A DNA stretch of 46,411 nt from Lachnospiraceae bacterium (GTDB taxonomy: Bacteria > Bacillota > Clostridia > Lachnospirales > Lachnospiraceae): positions 1 through 46,411 of the forward strand of contig JAILRP010000096.1 of assembly GCA_024698075.1 (NCBI GenBank), written 5' to 3'. The notes under the pieces were generated by a model, which saw only the letters and a list, made by a program, of their open reading frames with translations, had not been told where the DNA came from and did no database searches. This document shows, piece after piece, positions 1-8,104 of the stretch (the first letter of the stretch is position 1; every line of letters starts with the position of its first letter). The position numbers and the translations under genes are program-made.

Positions 1-536
1 AGGTCAAGATCGTTGTCATAGCGTTCGCGAAGCCATCCGCGGAAAGCCGCCTGGCAGAGGCTGCAGTGGCATTCGCCGCCGTATTCGTTAGATATATGCC
101 ACATCTTGAGTGCAGGGTGCTTCCCGTAACGCTCGGCAAGCCGCCTGTTGATGTTCTGAACCTTTTCGCGGTATACGGGGGAGGTCAGGCAGTGGTTGTG
201 CCTGCCGCCGAATTCATTTCTGATCCCGTCCTCGCTCACGCGAAGCACCTCGGGATATTTGCGGGCGAGCCATGCCGGCCTTGCGCCCGAAGGTGTGGCG
301 AGGATCACCGAAATGCCATCGGACCACAGCTTATCGATTATCTCATCGAGCCATGCAAAGTCATATACGCCTTCTTCCGGCTCGATCATCGCCCAAGAAA
401 ACACGCCGAGCGTTGCGCTGTTTATGTGCGCGAGCTTCATCATCCGCACATCCTCGTCCCAGATCCTTTTGTCGTTTTTCCACTGTTCGGGATTGTAGTC
501 GCATCCGTATACTATGTGTTCTGCCTTATATTCCAT
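1..536 (-). CDS. Beta-galactosidase, GH42 family (N-terminal 178 residues, cut by window edge)
   Basis: The reading frame starts at an ATG at 536 on the minus strand and runs off the left edge. The protein opens with YGCDYNPEQW, the hallmark start of GH42 beta-galactosidases, and carries NEYGGEC, in which E151 should be the acid/base catalyst. C116, C156, C158 and C161 match the spacing of the structural zinc cysteines of this family. There is no signal peptide, so it should hydrolyse imported beta-galactosides in the cytoplasm. A GAGG ribosome site lies 6 bases before the ATG. The gene diverges from metF and has its own promoter. The nucleophile Glu and the later domains lie outside the window, so full length and specificity cannot be judged. 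Confidence 0.93.
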   Translation of the reverse strand, partial: MEYKAEHIVYGCDYNPEQWKNDKRIWDEDVRMMKLAHINSATLGVFSWAMIEPEEGVYDFAWLDEIIDKLWSDGISVILATPSGARPAWLARKYPEVLRVSEDGIRNEFGGRHNHCLTSPVYREKVQNINRRLAERYGKHPALKMWHISNEYGGECHCSLCQAAFRGWLRERYDNDLD

Positions 537-582
537 GTCATGCCTCGCATAAATGATTTTTGCCGATCTTCGGTCCAACAAA

Positions 583-611
583 AATGTATCAGAACTTGCC
601 GCGGCGGTCAA
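583..611 (-). promoter_or_regulatory. Promoter for the GH42 beta-galactosidase gene
   Basis: On the minus strand TTGACC (606-611) and TACATT (583-588) are separated by exactly 17 bases, a good sigma-A-type promoter about 45 bases ahead of the ATG at 536. It is back to back with the metF promoter in the 181-base divergent intergenic region. No sugar-repressor operator was recognised. Confidence 0.6.
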
Positions 612-635
612 TTGTTCCCGGACAGGACTTGCGGG

Positions 636-664
636 TGGATTTTATGCGGCAGATGCTTTATAAT
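636..664 (+). promoter_or_regulatory. Promoter of the metF-metH operon
   Basis: A perfect TATAAT lies at 659-664. The best -35 at 17-base spacing, TGGATT (636-641), is poor, which suggests weak basal activity or help from an activator. The leader is only about 45 bases long, too short for a SAM or cobalamin riboswitch, and none is visible between 537 and 717. Confidence 0.5.
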
Positions 665-717
665 TAAGTGTTCCCGTGGATGGGACGGCATGAAGTTTTA
701 GCAGAAGGTGGTATGAA

Positions 718-1596
718 ATGAAGATATCGGATATTTTAAAGCAGGATGGGAACAGGATGTCGTTTGAGGTGTTCCCGCCCAAGACTGATGACAAATATGA
801 CAGCGTCGAGGCTGCGACAAGGAAGATCGCAGAGCTGGGGCCCTCCTTCATGTCCGTCACATACGGCGCGGGAGGTGGCACGAGCAGGTACACGCTCAAT
901 ATAGCCAGGAGCATAGAAGAAAAGCACGGCGTCATAAGCCTTGCCCATCTGACCTGCGTGAACTCCACGAAGGAGACGGTCAGGGAGCGCATAGAGGACA
1001 TGAAGAACGCCGGGATACACAATATCATGGCACTTCGCGGCGACTTAACGCCGGAGATGGCAGCAAAGGACAGGAGCACCAGGGACTACCGCCACGCGGT
1101 CGAGCTTATCCGCGACATTAAGGAGTATGGCGGTGACTTTTGCATAGGAGCGGCCTGTTATCCCGAGGTTCACCCCGAGAGCGCGAACCAGAAGGAGGAC
1201 ATAATCCACCTTCGCGAAAAGGTTGATGCCGGCGCCGAGTTCCTGACGACGCAGATGTTCTTCGACAACAACCTGTTCTATAATTTCCTGTACAAGATAA
1301 GGGAAGCGGGCATCACCTGCCCCATCATCCCGGGCATCATGCCGATCACGAACGCGAGCCAGGTAAAGCGTGCGATAGAGCTCTCGGGCTCGTTCATGCC
1401 GCAGCGCTTCAAGAGCCTTGTGGACGCCTTCGGCGAAAATCCGCAAGCCATGTGCCAGGCCGGGATCGCATATGCGACAGACCAGATCATCGACCTTTAC
1501 GCAAACGGCATCAAGTCGGTTCACGTCTATTCGATGAACAAGCCCGACGTTGCTGCCGCGATATTTGCAAATCTTTCGGAAATACTGACAAAATGA
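718..1596 (+). CDS. metF: Methylenetetrahydrofolate reductase
   Basis: This 292-residue protein reduces 5,10-methylene-THF to 5-methyl-THF, the methyl donor for methionine synthase. The N-terminus FEVFPPK contains the conserved catalytic glutamate region, followed by TYGAGGGT and ALRGD, and FLTTQMFFD in the middle of the flavin-binding TIM barrel; length is usual for bacterial MetF. An AAGGTGG ribosome site (705-711) is 6 bases before the ATG. The stop overlaps the ATG of the next gene (ATGA at 1593-1596), so the two are translationally coupled. Being first in an operon with the MetH reactivation protein and MetH fits its role in remethylating homocysteine. Known family, clear assignment. Confidence 0.97.
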   Translation: MKISDILKQDGNRMSFEVFPPKTDDKYDSVEAATRKIAELGPSFMSVTYGAGGGTSRYTLNIARSIEEKHGVISLAHLTCVNSTKETVRERIEDMKNAGIHNIMALRGDLTPEMAAKDRSTRDYRHAVELIRDIKEYGGDFCIGAACYPEVHPESANQKEDIIHLREKVDAGAEFLTTQMFFDNNLFYNFLYKIREAGITCPIIPGIMPITNASQVKRAIELSGSFMPQRFKSLVDAFGENPQAMCQAGIAYATDQIIDLYANGIKSVHVYSMNKPDVAAAIFANLSEILTK

Positions 1597-2189
1597 CGGG
1601 ACAGGGTATCAGATCATTTGAAGAGCCCGCGATCGAGCGGCGGGAGATACTTCGCTATGCACAGTGCAGCGGCTGCACCGATGAGGCAATGCTCGGCCTG
1701 ATGGAAGAGTGCATAAGCGAGTGCAGGAGCTATGCCTCTTTTTCTTACAGGGTGTCATACGCTGTCCTTCCGCTGATATCGTGCGATACCGTTTCCGGAC
1801 AGATCGACATGCGGCACATGAGCATAACGAGCCGCGACCTTGCCCGGAACCTTGACGGCTGCGAAGGCGTGGTCGTATTTGCGGCGACTGTCGGTCCCGG
1901 TATCGACCGCCTCATCAAGAAATATACAAAGCTCGATCCGGCAAAGGCACTGTTCATGCAGGCGATCGGCGCTGAGCGCGTGGAAAGCCTGTGCAACAGC
2001 TTCTGCAGCACCTACCCGGAAAAACTGCGTCCGCGCTTTTCGCCCGGATTCGGTGACCTTCCGCTTTCGCTTCAGCCGGACGTGCTTAAGATAACGAACG
2101 CATCGAAGAATCTGGCCATCACACTCGACGCCGGATTCCTGATGTCACCGAGCAAATCGGTAACAGCTTTCAGCGGTATATGCAGGTAG
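1593..2189 (+). CDS. Stand-alone MetH reactivation-domain protein
   Basis: This 198-residue protein corresponds to the C-terminal AdoMet-binding activation domain of large methionine synthases, here as a separate gene. In the family this module rebinds AdoMet and remethylates cobalamin after it has oxidised to cob(II)alamin. Visible motifs are SPGFGDLPLSLQ and the C-terminal MSPSKSVTAFSG, the counterpart of the MxPxxSV motif of MetH activation domains. The ATG at 1593 overlaps the metF stop; longer upstream in-frame starts lie inside metF and are not needed. It sits 9 bases ahead of metH, whose product lacks this domain, so the two very probably form one functional enzyme. The reductant protein that supplies the electron is not in the window. 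Confidence 0.88.
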   Translation: MTGQGIRSFEEPAIERREILRYAQCSGCTDEAMLGLMEECISECRSYASFSYRVSYAVLPLISCDTVSGQIDMRHMSITSRDLARNLDGCEGVVVFAATVGPGIDRLIKKYTKLDPAKALFMQAIGAERVESLCNSFCSTYPEKLRPRFSPGFGDLPLSLQPDVLKITNASKNLAITLDAGFLMSPSKSVTAFSGICR

Positions 2190-2198
2190 GAGGGGCCC

Positions 2199-4700
2199 AT
2201 GGACTTCAGACAGTTTCTTAAGGATAATTTTGTCATTCTCGACGGCGGCATGGGTTCGCTCCTGCAGAAGCGCGGCCTTGCACCCGGTGAGAAGCCCGAG
2301 ATGTTCAATCTCCGTCATCCCGAGATAGTGACGGACATACAGAAGTCATATTTTGACGCAGGCTCGAACGTTGTAAACGCAAACACGTTCGGCGCCAATC
2401 CGATGAGCTTCCCGGATGAGGGGCAGCTGCGCGAGGTCATATTTGCGGCGATAAAGATATGCCGCGATGCCGCACGCCTTTCGGATGAGTCATCAGAGGA
2501 GAGCAGGAAGAGGCCGAAGTTCGTCTCTTTTGATATGGGCTCCCTCGGCCAGCTTCTGAAGCCTTACGGCCAGCTTGATTTCGAGGATGCCGTAAAGGCA
2601 TTTTCCGTGGCAGTAAAGATCGGTGCCGAGGCAGGCGCCGACCTTGTTTCCATAGAGACCATGAACGACTGCCTTGAGACAAAGGCGGCGCTTCTCGCCG
2701 TGAAGGAAACCTGTGACCTTCCGGTCATCGTCACCGATGCATTCGATGCTACGGGCAGGCTCATGACCGGCGCGAGCCCTGCGGCAATGACCGCGATGCT
2801 CGAGGGGATGGGCGCGGACGCCATAGGGACGAACTGTTCGCTCGGCCCATTGCAGCTTCGCGGCGTAATGAAGGAATTCCTTTCCTGCGCATCGGTTCCG
2901 GTGGTATTTAAACCCAACGCGGGGCTTCCGAGGGTCGAGAACGGTGAGACCGTGTTTGATGTCACCGCCGATGAATTTGCGGAAGAAGTAATAATGCAGA
3001 TGAAGGCCGGCGTCAGGGTCGTTGGGGGATGCTGCGGCACGACGCCCGAATACATTAGGAAAGTCACCGAACTTGCGAAGGCGCAGGATCTGAAGCCCGT
3101 GCCTCTTACGGACAAAGATCTCTCGGCCGTAAGTTCATATACCCATCCGGTCTATTTCGGGAAGGACCCGATACTGATCGGCGAGCGCATCAATCCCACG
3201 GGAAAGAAACGCTTCAAGCAGGCGCTCATAGAGCATGACATGGACTACATACTCGGCGAGGGCCTTCGCCAGGCGGAAGAGAAAGTCCACATATTAGACG
3301 TTAACGTCGGAATACCCGACATAGACGAGCCGGCACTTCTGACCGAAACGGTCAAAGAACTTCAGGCAGTAACGGACCTGCCGCTTCAGATCGATACATC
3401 CGACCCTGCTGCCATGGAGGCGGCACTGCGCGCTTACAACGGCAAGGCGATGATCAATTCGGTGAACGGCAAGGAAGAAGTCATGTCGGCCATATTCCCG
3501 CTCGTAAAAAAATACGGCGGCTTTGTCGTGGCACTTACGATAGATGAGCGGGGAATACCCGAAACGGCTCATGAGAGAATAGAGGTTGCGAGGCGTATAA
3601 TCGAAACTGCCGAAAGCTACGGGATCGGACGCAAGGATCTGATCTTCGATCCCCTGTGCATGACGATAAGCGCCGACACGACCGCGGCACTCACAACTCT
3701 TGAATGCGTGAGGATACTTCATGATGAGCTCGGCGTGCACGCGTCCCTCGGAATAAGCAACGTCTCCTTTGGGCTTCCGAAGAGGAACCTGGTGACATCC
3801 GGGATGTTTGCAGCAGCCCTTGAGAGGGGACTTTCCGCCGCGATCATGAACCCTTTCGCGCCGGAGATGATGTCCGCGTATTACAGCTTCAGGGCACTTC
3901 ACGACCTTGACGGCAACTGCACGGATTTCATAGGGTTTGCGGATTCGTACGACGAAAAATACGCTGTGGCAGTGCCGGCGGGGGCGAAGCCCGGCTCTTC
4001 GCCGGAAAAAACTAAAGATGCAGACGAAGCGGATATCTCGCCTCTTGCGGGCGCGATAATAAAAGGCCTCAAGGACATGTCATCGAAGATAACCGCTTCG
4101 ATGATAAAAGAGGAAGGACGCGATCCGCTCGAAATAGTTTCGGAGGAAGTCATTCCCGCGCTCAATGCGGTCGGCGAGAGTTTCGAGGCAAAGAAGACAT
4201 ATCTTCCTCAGCTGCTCATGAGCGCAGAGGCCGCAAAAGAGGCATTCGTCATAATTAAAGCGGAGCTTGAGAAGGCGAAGGCGGCCGGCGGCGGAGGTGA
4301 GTCGAAGAACTCCGGATGCCGAATCGTCATAGCGACCGTGAAAGGCGATGTCCACGACATCGGCAAGAACATAGTGAAGCTCCTTCTTGAAAACTACGGA
4401 TTTGAGGTGACTGACCTCGGCAAGGACGTCGACCCGCAGACCGTCGTCGATGAGGTCATCCGCCGGAAGGCGGACATATGCGGACTGTCCGCTCTCATGA
4501 CGACAACTGTCCCGGCGATGGAAGAGACGATAAAGCTTGTCCACGAGAAGGCGCCGTGGTGCCGTGTCATGGTCGGAGGTGCCGTCCTGACGCAGGAATA
4601 CGCCGATAAGATCGGCGCCGACGCATACTCGAAGGACGCGATGGGCTCTGTCAGGTACGCCGAAAAAGTCAGTGCGGAAAAATCACGCGGCGGCAAATAA
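2199..4700 (+). CDS. metH: Cobalamin-dependent methionine synthase lacking the activation domain
   Basis: At 833 residues this is about two thirds of a full-length MetH. Residues 1-290 form the homocysteine S-methyltransferase barrel, with the zinc cysteines C213 (GTNCSLGP) and C278-C279 (GGCCGTTP). Residues about 315-590 are the pterin-binding barrel (IGERINPTGKK; DPLCMTIS). After a linker at about 605-620 come the helical cap and the B12-binding domain, with DVHDIGKN holding the cobalt-ligating H719. The C-terminal activation domain is absent and is supplied by the gene immediately upstream. It transfers methyl from methyl-THF to homocysteine. AGGAGG lies just before the ATG. Split MetH of this kind is known in clostridia and Thermotoga. 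Confidence 0.96.
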   Translation: MDFRQFLKDNFVILDGGMGSLLQKRGLAPGEKPEMFNLRHPEIVTDIQKSYFDAGSNVVNANTFGANPMSFPDEGQLREVIFAAIKICRDAARLSDESSEESRKRPKFVSFDMGSLGQLLKPYGQLDFEDAVKAFSVAVKIGAEAGADLVSIETMNDCLETKAALLAVKETCDLPVIVTDAFDATGRLMTGASPAAMTAMLEGMGADAIGTNCSLGPLQLRGVMKEFLSCASVPVVFKPNAGLPRVENGETVFDVTADEFAEEVIMQMKAGVRVVGGCCGTTPEYIRKVTELAKAQDLKPVPLTDKDLSAVSSYTHPVYFGKDPILIGERINPTGKKRFKQALIEHDMDYILGEGLRQAEEKVHILDVNVGIPDIDEPALLTETVKELQAVTDLPLQIDTSDPAAMEAALRAYNGKAMINSVNGKEEVMSAIFPLVKKYGGFVVALTIDERGIPETAHERIEVARRIIETAESYGIGRKDLIFDPLCMTISADTTAALTTLECVRILHDELGVHASLGISNVSFGLPKRNLVTSGMFAAALERGLSAAIMNPFAPEMMSAYYSFRALHDLDGNCTDFIGFADSYDEKYAVAVPAGAKPGSSPEKTKDADEADISPLAGAIIKGLKDMSSKITASMIKEEGRDPLEIVSEEVIPALNAVGESFEAKKTYLPQLLMSAEAAKEAFVIIKAELEKAKAAGGGGESKNSGCRIVIATVKGDVHDIGKNIVKLLLENYGFEVTDLGKDVDPQTVVDEVIRRKADICGLSALMTTTVPAMEETIKLVHEKAPWCRVMVGGAVLTQEYADKIGADAYSKDAMGSVRYAEKVSAEKSRGGK

Positions 4701-4705
4701 ATGTA

Positions 4706-4734
4706 TTGATTTTTGTTCCGCTCACATTTATCAT
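4706..4734 (+). promoter_or_regulatory. Candidate promoter for the HPt gene
   Basis: TTGATT (4706-4711) and TATCAT (4729-4734) are 17 bases apart. The leader that follows contains a perfect 6-bp hairpin (GCAGGA/TCCTGC, 4753-4767) with no T-run, ending 17 bases before the ATG. Its role is unknown. The promoter would free the HPt gene from the methionine operon. Confidence 0.45.
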
Positions 4735-4784
4735 TGTTTGTAACAAAAAGCAGCAGGAAAATCCTGCGGGAAGCAGAGGTAGAA

Positions 4785-5120
4785 ATGGAAGGTTTTGATT
4801 TTCTGAACCAGGAAGTTGGGTTGGAATACTGTGCGGGTGATGAGGAGATCTACCGCGAGATACTCGAGGGATATGTCGAGGAGGACAGGAGGGCTGACCT
4901 TAAGAAATATCTTGATGCGGAGGACCTTGCCAATTACAGGGTTACCGCTCACGCGATAAAGTCAACGAGCCTTACGATCGGTGCCGAGGAGCTTTCGGCC
5001 AAGGCCAAGGCGCTTGAGTTTGCAGCGGCTGACGGGGATCTTGCATTCATAAAGGAAAACAATGATGAGCTTGTGAGCATGTATACCGACATACTTACGA
5101 AGATCCGGGATAACCTTTGA
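4785..5120 (+). CDS. Single-domain HPt histidine phosphotransfer protein
   Basis: The 111-residue protein is one HPt domain: a helical bundle with AHAIKSTSLTIGA around residue 56, where H56 is the expected phospho-accepting histidine, followed by the usual second long helix. It should shuttle phosphate between receiver domains of a multistep phosphorelay in the cytoplasm. The ATG at 4785 is preceded by an AGAGG site; an in-frame ATG farther upstream has no ribosome site and would add unrelated residues. No kinase or response regulator is adjacent. The only receiver-bearing kinase in the window is the hybrid kinase at 12191, which itself lacks an HPt domain; a link between them is inference only. 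Confidence 0.88.
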   Translation: MEGFDFLNQEVGLEYCAGDEEIYREILEGYVEEDRRADLKKYLDAEDLANYRVTAHAIKSTSLTIGAEELSAKAKALEFAAADGDLAFIKENNDELVSMYTDILTKIRDNL

Positions 5121-5144
5121 TCTTTTTTCTGTAATGTATTCACG

Positions 5145-5184
5145 GAGATTACGCATTTTTTGCGAAATGTGTAATCTCTTTTTT
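5145..5184 (+). terminator. Rho-independent terminator after the HPt gene
   Basis: A 14-bp stem (5145-5158 with 5165-5178, one G-T pair) with a 6-base loop is followed by six T residues. It separates the HPt gene from the helicase gene, whose GGAGG begins 14 bases later. Confidence 0.9.
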
Positions 5185-5209
5185 GTAACACTGTTTTGGA
5201 GGCATAAGG

Positions 5210-7783
5210 TTGGAAGATGCGATGATCCGCATATCCGTCCGTTCCCTAGTTGAATTCATAATGAGGAGCGGTGACATAGACAGCCGCCGGAAGGGCTCTT
5301 CCGGTCCCGAGGTCATGCTCGAGGGCGCGAACATACACCGCATGATCCAGCGCCGCATGGGGAAGAACTACCATGCCGAGGTCTATATGTCCTGCGATAT
5401 CAGGCACAGCGGCTTTACGATAACGGTAGACGGCAGGGCCGACGGTGTCATAGTCCCGGCCGGCAATGATGGTGCCGCAAAGATATCGGCCGAGCTCAGC
5501 CTGCCTGACGGGGAGGGACTTCCGCCTGCAGACATCGCAGGAGAGGACTATGATGCCGGGATGCCCGACCTGTCGACCCATCTGGTCATTGATGAGATCA
5601 AGACGACATACCGGGAGCTTGAGCGGCTGAAAGGCCCGGACAGCGTGCACCTTGCCCAGGCAAAATGCTACGCGTTCATGGCAGCATCCGCACTTTCTCT
5701 GCCCGATATCGGAGTCAGGATGACATACGTCAATACCGAGACGAAGGAGATCAGGTATTTTGACAGCCTGTATTCAAATGAGGAGATTACGGCGTGGTTT
5801 TCGGCCCTCATGAAAGAATATGTGCGGTGGGCGCAGTTTGAGATGTCCTGGAAAAAAATCCGCAATATGAGCATTGAGACGCTGAACTTTCCGTATGAAT
5901 ACCGCAGCGGTCAGCGTGAGCTCATGGCACAGGTATACAGATCGATAGATGAGGGCGGAAGGCTCTTCGTCATGGCCCCGACAGGCGTCGGCAAGACACT
6001 CGCGAACGTGTATCCGTCCCTTAAGGCGATGGCGGCGGGGTCCGCCGACAGGATCTTCTACCTGACCGCGAAGACCGTTACGGCATCTGCCGCAACCGGG
6101 TGCCTCATGACTCTGCGCCCCCACCTTCGGCTCAAGTCCGTCGTGATAACCGCGAAAGAGAAGATCTGCCCGCTCGAAAAATGCGAATGCAATCCGGATG
6201 ACTGTCCGTATGCGAAAGGGCATTTTGACAGGATAAACGATGCGATGTATGACCTGCTCATAAATGAGGACTCTTTTTCGAGGGAGACGGTGATCAGCTA
6301 TTCTAAGAAGCATATGGTATGCCCGTTCGAGTTTTCGCTCGACATGTCCCTGTTCTCGGACATGATCATCTGCGACTACAATTACGTGTTCGATCCGAAC
6401 GTCTATCTGCGCCGCTTCTTCGGCGACGGGTCCGGGGGCGGGAACAGCGGGCGGTTCCTGTTCCTCATAGATGAGGCACATAACCTTACCGAACGGGCCA
6501 TGAAGATGTACAGCGCACGCATCGAAAAGGAAGAGATACTTGATGTAAAGCGTCTCGTAAAGGATGTGGATGCGCGGCTCGCGCGCTCGCTCGAGAGCTG
6601 CAACAGATATCTGCTCACGGCAAAACGGGAATGCGAAAATTACAGGGTGTATGACGACTTTGAAGAGTTTGCGGCGCTTCTTCTGCGCCTTCAGGGAAGG
6701 ATAGAACAGTTCCTTGATGATAATGAGCACTTCGAGCATTCCGAGGAGCTTCTGTCATTTTATTTTGAAGTCAGGCATTTTCTCAACATATACGACGGCA
6801 TGAAAAGGGAAGACTACGTGCTTTATACGAAGCATGAGGAGGACGGCGCCTTCGCGGCACACCTGATGTGCGCGAACCCTGCGCATCCGGTAAGGCAGTG
6901 CACGGACAGGGCGGCCTTTACGGTGTTCTTTTCGGCAACGCTCCTTCCGATAGAATATTACCGGCTGATGCTAGGAGCCGATGAGGAGGATGCGGCGGTC
7001 TATGCAAAGAGCGTGTTCGATCCGGCAAAGCGCGCCCTTCTTATAGCGAAGGATGTCACGAGCAGATATTCGAGAAGGGGCGAGAGCGAATACGACAGGA
7101 TGGCGGAATACATCTCATCGGTCGTATCGGCACGGGATGGCAATTATATGGTGTTCTTCCCGTCGTTTGCGATGCTCTCTGATGTATATGAGCTTTACAT
7201 GGGGCGCTATCATGACCCTTCAAGGGAGAGGGTCGCGGTGCAGTCCCCGAACATGACCGAGAAGGAAAGGGATGAGTTCCTCGGGATGTTCAGCGACCGG
7301 ACACATGCATATGCGGACGGGGAAGGAAATGTGCTGCCGGACATAGGCCCCATGATGGAGATAGAGATAGACGACTCGATAGATGATGAGCCGGAGAGGA
7401 ATACGCTGATCGGATTCTGCGTGCTCGGAGGGATCTTCTCCGAAGGGATCGACCTGAAGAACGATGCGCTCATCGGTGCCGTAGTCGTAGGAACGGCGCT
7501 TCCGATGGTATGTACCGAGAGGGAGCTTCTGCGGCAGTGCTACAGCGAAATGGGGCTTGACGGTTTTGACTATGCATACCGCTACCCCGGGATGAACAAG
7601 GTGCTGCAGGCGGCGGGCCGTGTTATCAGGACCGAGGATGACCGCGGCGTCGTGGCGCTCCTTGATGAGAGATTTTTGGGACGCGACTACCTGCACCTCT
7701 TTCCGAGGGAATGGAAAGATTACACGGTCTGCCGCGTGGATGATGTCGGCGAGGCTCTCGAGGAGTTCTGGAGCGGGAATTAA
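5210..7783 (+). CDS. RecB-like nuclease fused to an XPD/DinG-type iron-sulphur DNA helicase
   Basis: 857 residues. The N-terminal ~215 residues carry the RecB/Cas4 nuclease pattern: GANIHRMIQ, GRADG, IDEIK and QAKCY, so all expected catalytic positions (H, D, ExK, QxxxY) are present. The rest is a superfamily 2 helicase: Walker A APTGVGKT (about 257-264), four cysteines between 320 and 333 typical of the XPD-family 4Fe-4S cluster, DEAH at 421-424, and motif VI QAAGRVIR near 800. It should unwind and cut DNA in repair; the exact substrate is unknown. The TTG at 5210 has GGAGG 7 bases upstream, whereas the next ATG (5222) sits 19 bases from it, so TTG is preferred. Similar fusions occur in clostridia and are annotated simply as ATP-dependent helicase. 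Confidence 0.9.
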   Translation: MEDAMIRISVRSLVEFIMRSGDIDSRRKGSSGPEVMLEGANIHRMIQRRMGKNYHAEVYMSCDIRHSGFTITVDGRADGVIVPAGNDGAAKISAELSLPDGEGLPPADIAGEDYDAGMPDLSTHLVIDEIKTTYRELERLKGPDSVHLAQAKCYAFMAASALSLPDIGVRMTYVNTETKEIRYFDSLYSNEEITAWFSALMKEYVRWAQFEMSWKKIRNMSIETLNFPYEYRSGQRELMAQVYRSIDEGGRLFVMAPTGVGKTLANVYPSLKAMAAGSADRIFYLTAKTVTASAATGCLMTLRPHLRLKSVVITAKEKICPLEKCECNPDDCPYAKGHFDRINDAMYDLLINEDSFSRETVISYSKKHMVCPFEFSLDMSLFSDMIICDYNYVFDPNVYLRRFFGDGSGGGNSGRFLFLIDEAHNLTERAMKMYSARIEKEEILDVKRLVKDVDARLARSLESCNRYLLTAKRECENYRVYDDFEEFAALLLRLQGRIEQFLDDNEHFEHSEELLSFYFEVRHFLNIYDGMKREDYVLYTKHEEDGAFAAHLMCANPAHPVRQCTDRAAFTVFFSATLLPIEYYRLMLGADEEDAAVYAKSVFDPAKRALLIAKDVTSRYSRRGESEYDRMAEYISSVVSARDGNYMVFFPSFAMLSDVYELYMGRYHDPSRERVAVQSPNMTEKERDEFLGMFSDRTHAYADGEGNVLPDIGPMMEIEIDDSIDDEPERNTLIGFCVLGGIFSEGIDLKNDALIGAVVVGTALPMVCTERELLRQCYSEMGLDGFDYAYRYPGMNKVLQAAGRVIRTEDDRGVVALLDERFLGRDYLHLFPREWKDYTVCRVDDVGEALEEFWSGN

Positions 7784-7822
7784 CAGACCATGACAGGGCT
7801 CGCCACAGCCCGGGAAAAATGA

Positions 7823-7828
7823 TATAAT
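7823..7828 (+). promoter_or_regulatory. -10 box ahead of the zinc-ribbon peptide gene
   Basis: TATAAT in an AT-rich patch 40 bases after the helicase stop. No convincing -35 is seen at normal spacing, so a positively controlled or weak promoter is possible. Confidence 0.4.
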
Positions 7829-7894
7829 ATAATGATGGGCCGGATAAGAGTAACAGAATGGCTTTAAAGAACGAAGAATGAAGGAGAAAAAGAT

Positions 7895-8104
7895 ATGAAC
7901 ATGGAGGGAGTAATGTTGAAAGACGAAGAACTTGAAATGGTATCAGGCGGAGCTGTGGGTGCACATTTAAGGGATGAACAGGCTGATGCACCCGTTCAGA
8001 CCAAAAAGCTCACGTGCCCGAATTGCGGTCCGAATACAGATTTTTACATTTTCTCGGGCGGCAGATGCGTGTGCAGCAAATGCAGTTTTGAACTGTTTAA
8101 GTGA
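7895..8104 (+). CDS. Small double-glycine-leader peptide with a zinc-ribbon core
   Basis: 69 residues. The first 19 ([12 protein letters not shown], ending in G18-G19) look like the double-glycine leaders cut by C39-peptidase ABC exporters in bacteriocin and pheromone systems. The remaining 50 residues hold CPNC at 41-44 and CVCSKC at 58-63, a probable zinc ribbon. An AAGGAG site is about 10 bases before the ATG. No exporter, immunity or modification gene is adjacent: the helicase lies upstream and the stop overlaps the start of nfo. Leader-like termini on small cysteine-rich proteins recur in rumen Lachnospiraceae, but I know no function for this one. It could be an exported peptide, or an intracellular zinc protein with a chance GG match. 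Confidence 0.75.
   Translation: MNMEGVMLKDEELEMVSGGAVGAHLRDEQADAPVQTKKLTCPNCGPNTDFYIFSGGRCVCSKCSFELFK

Noticed and set aside
537-717. SAM, T-box or cobalamin riboswitch ahead of metF-metH
   Set aside because: The leader is about 45 bases and shows none of the conserved core motifs.
4734-4746. TTGTT-TGT-AACAA dyad as a Rex site before the HPt gene
   Set aside because: The spacing and centre do not fit the Rex consensus TTGTTAAnnnnTTAACAA; the match is only in the outer bases.
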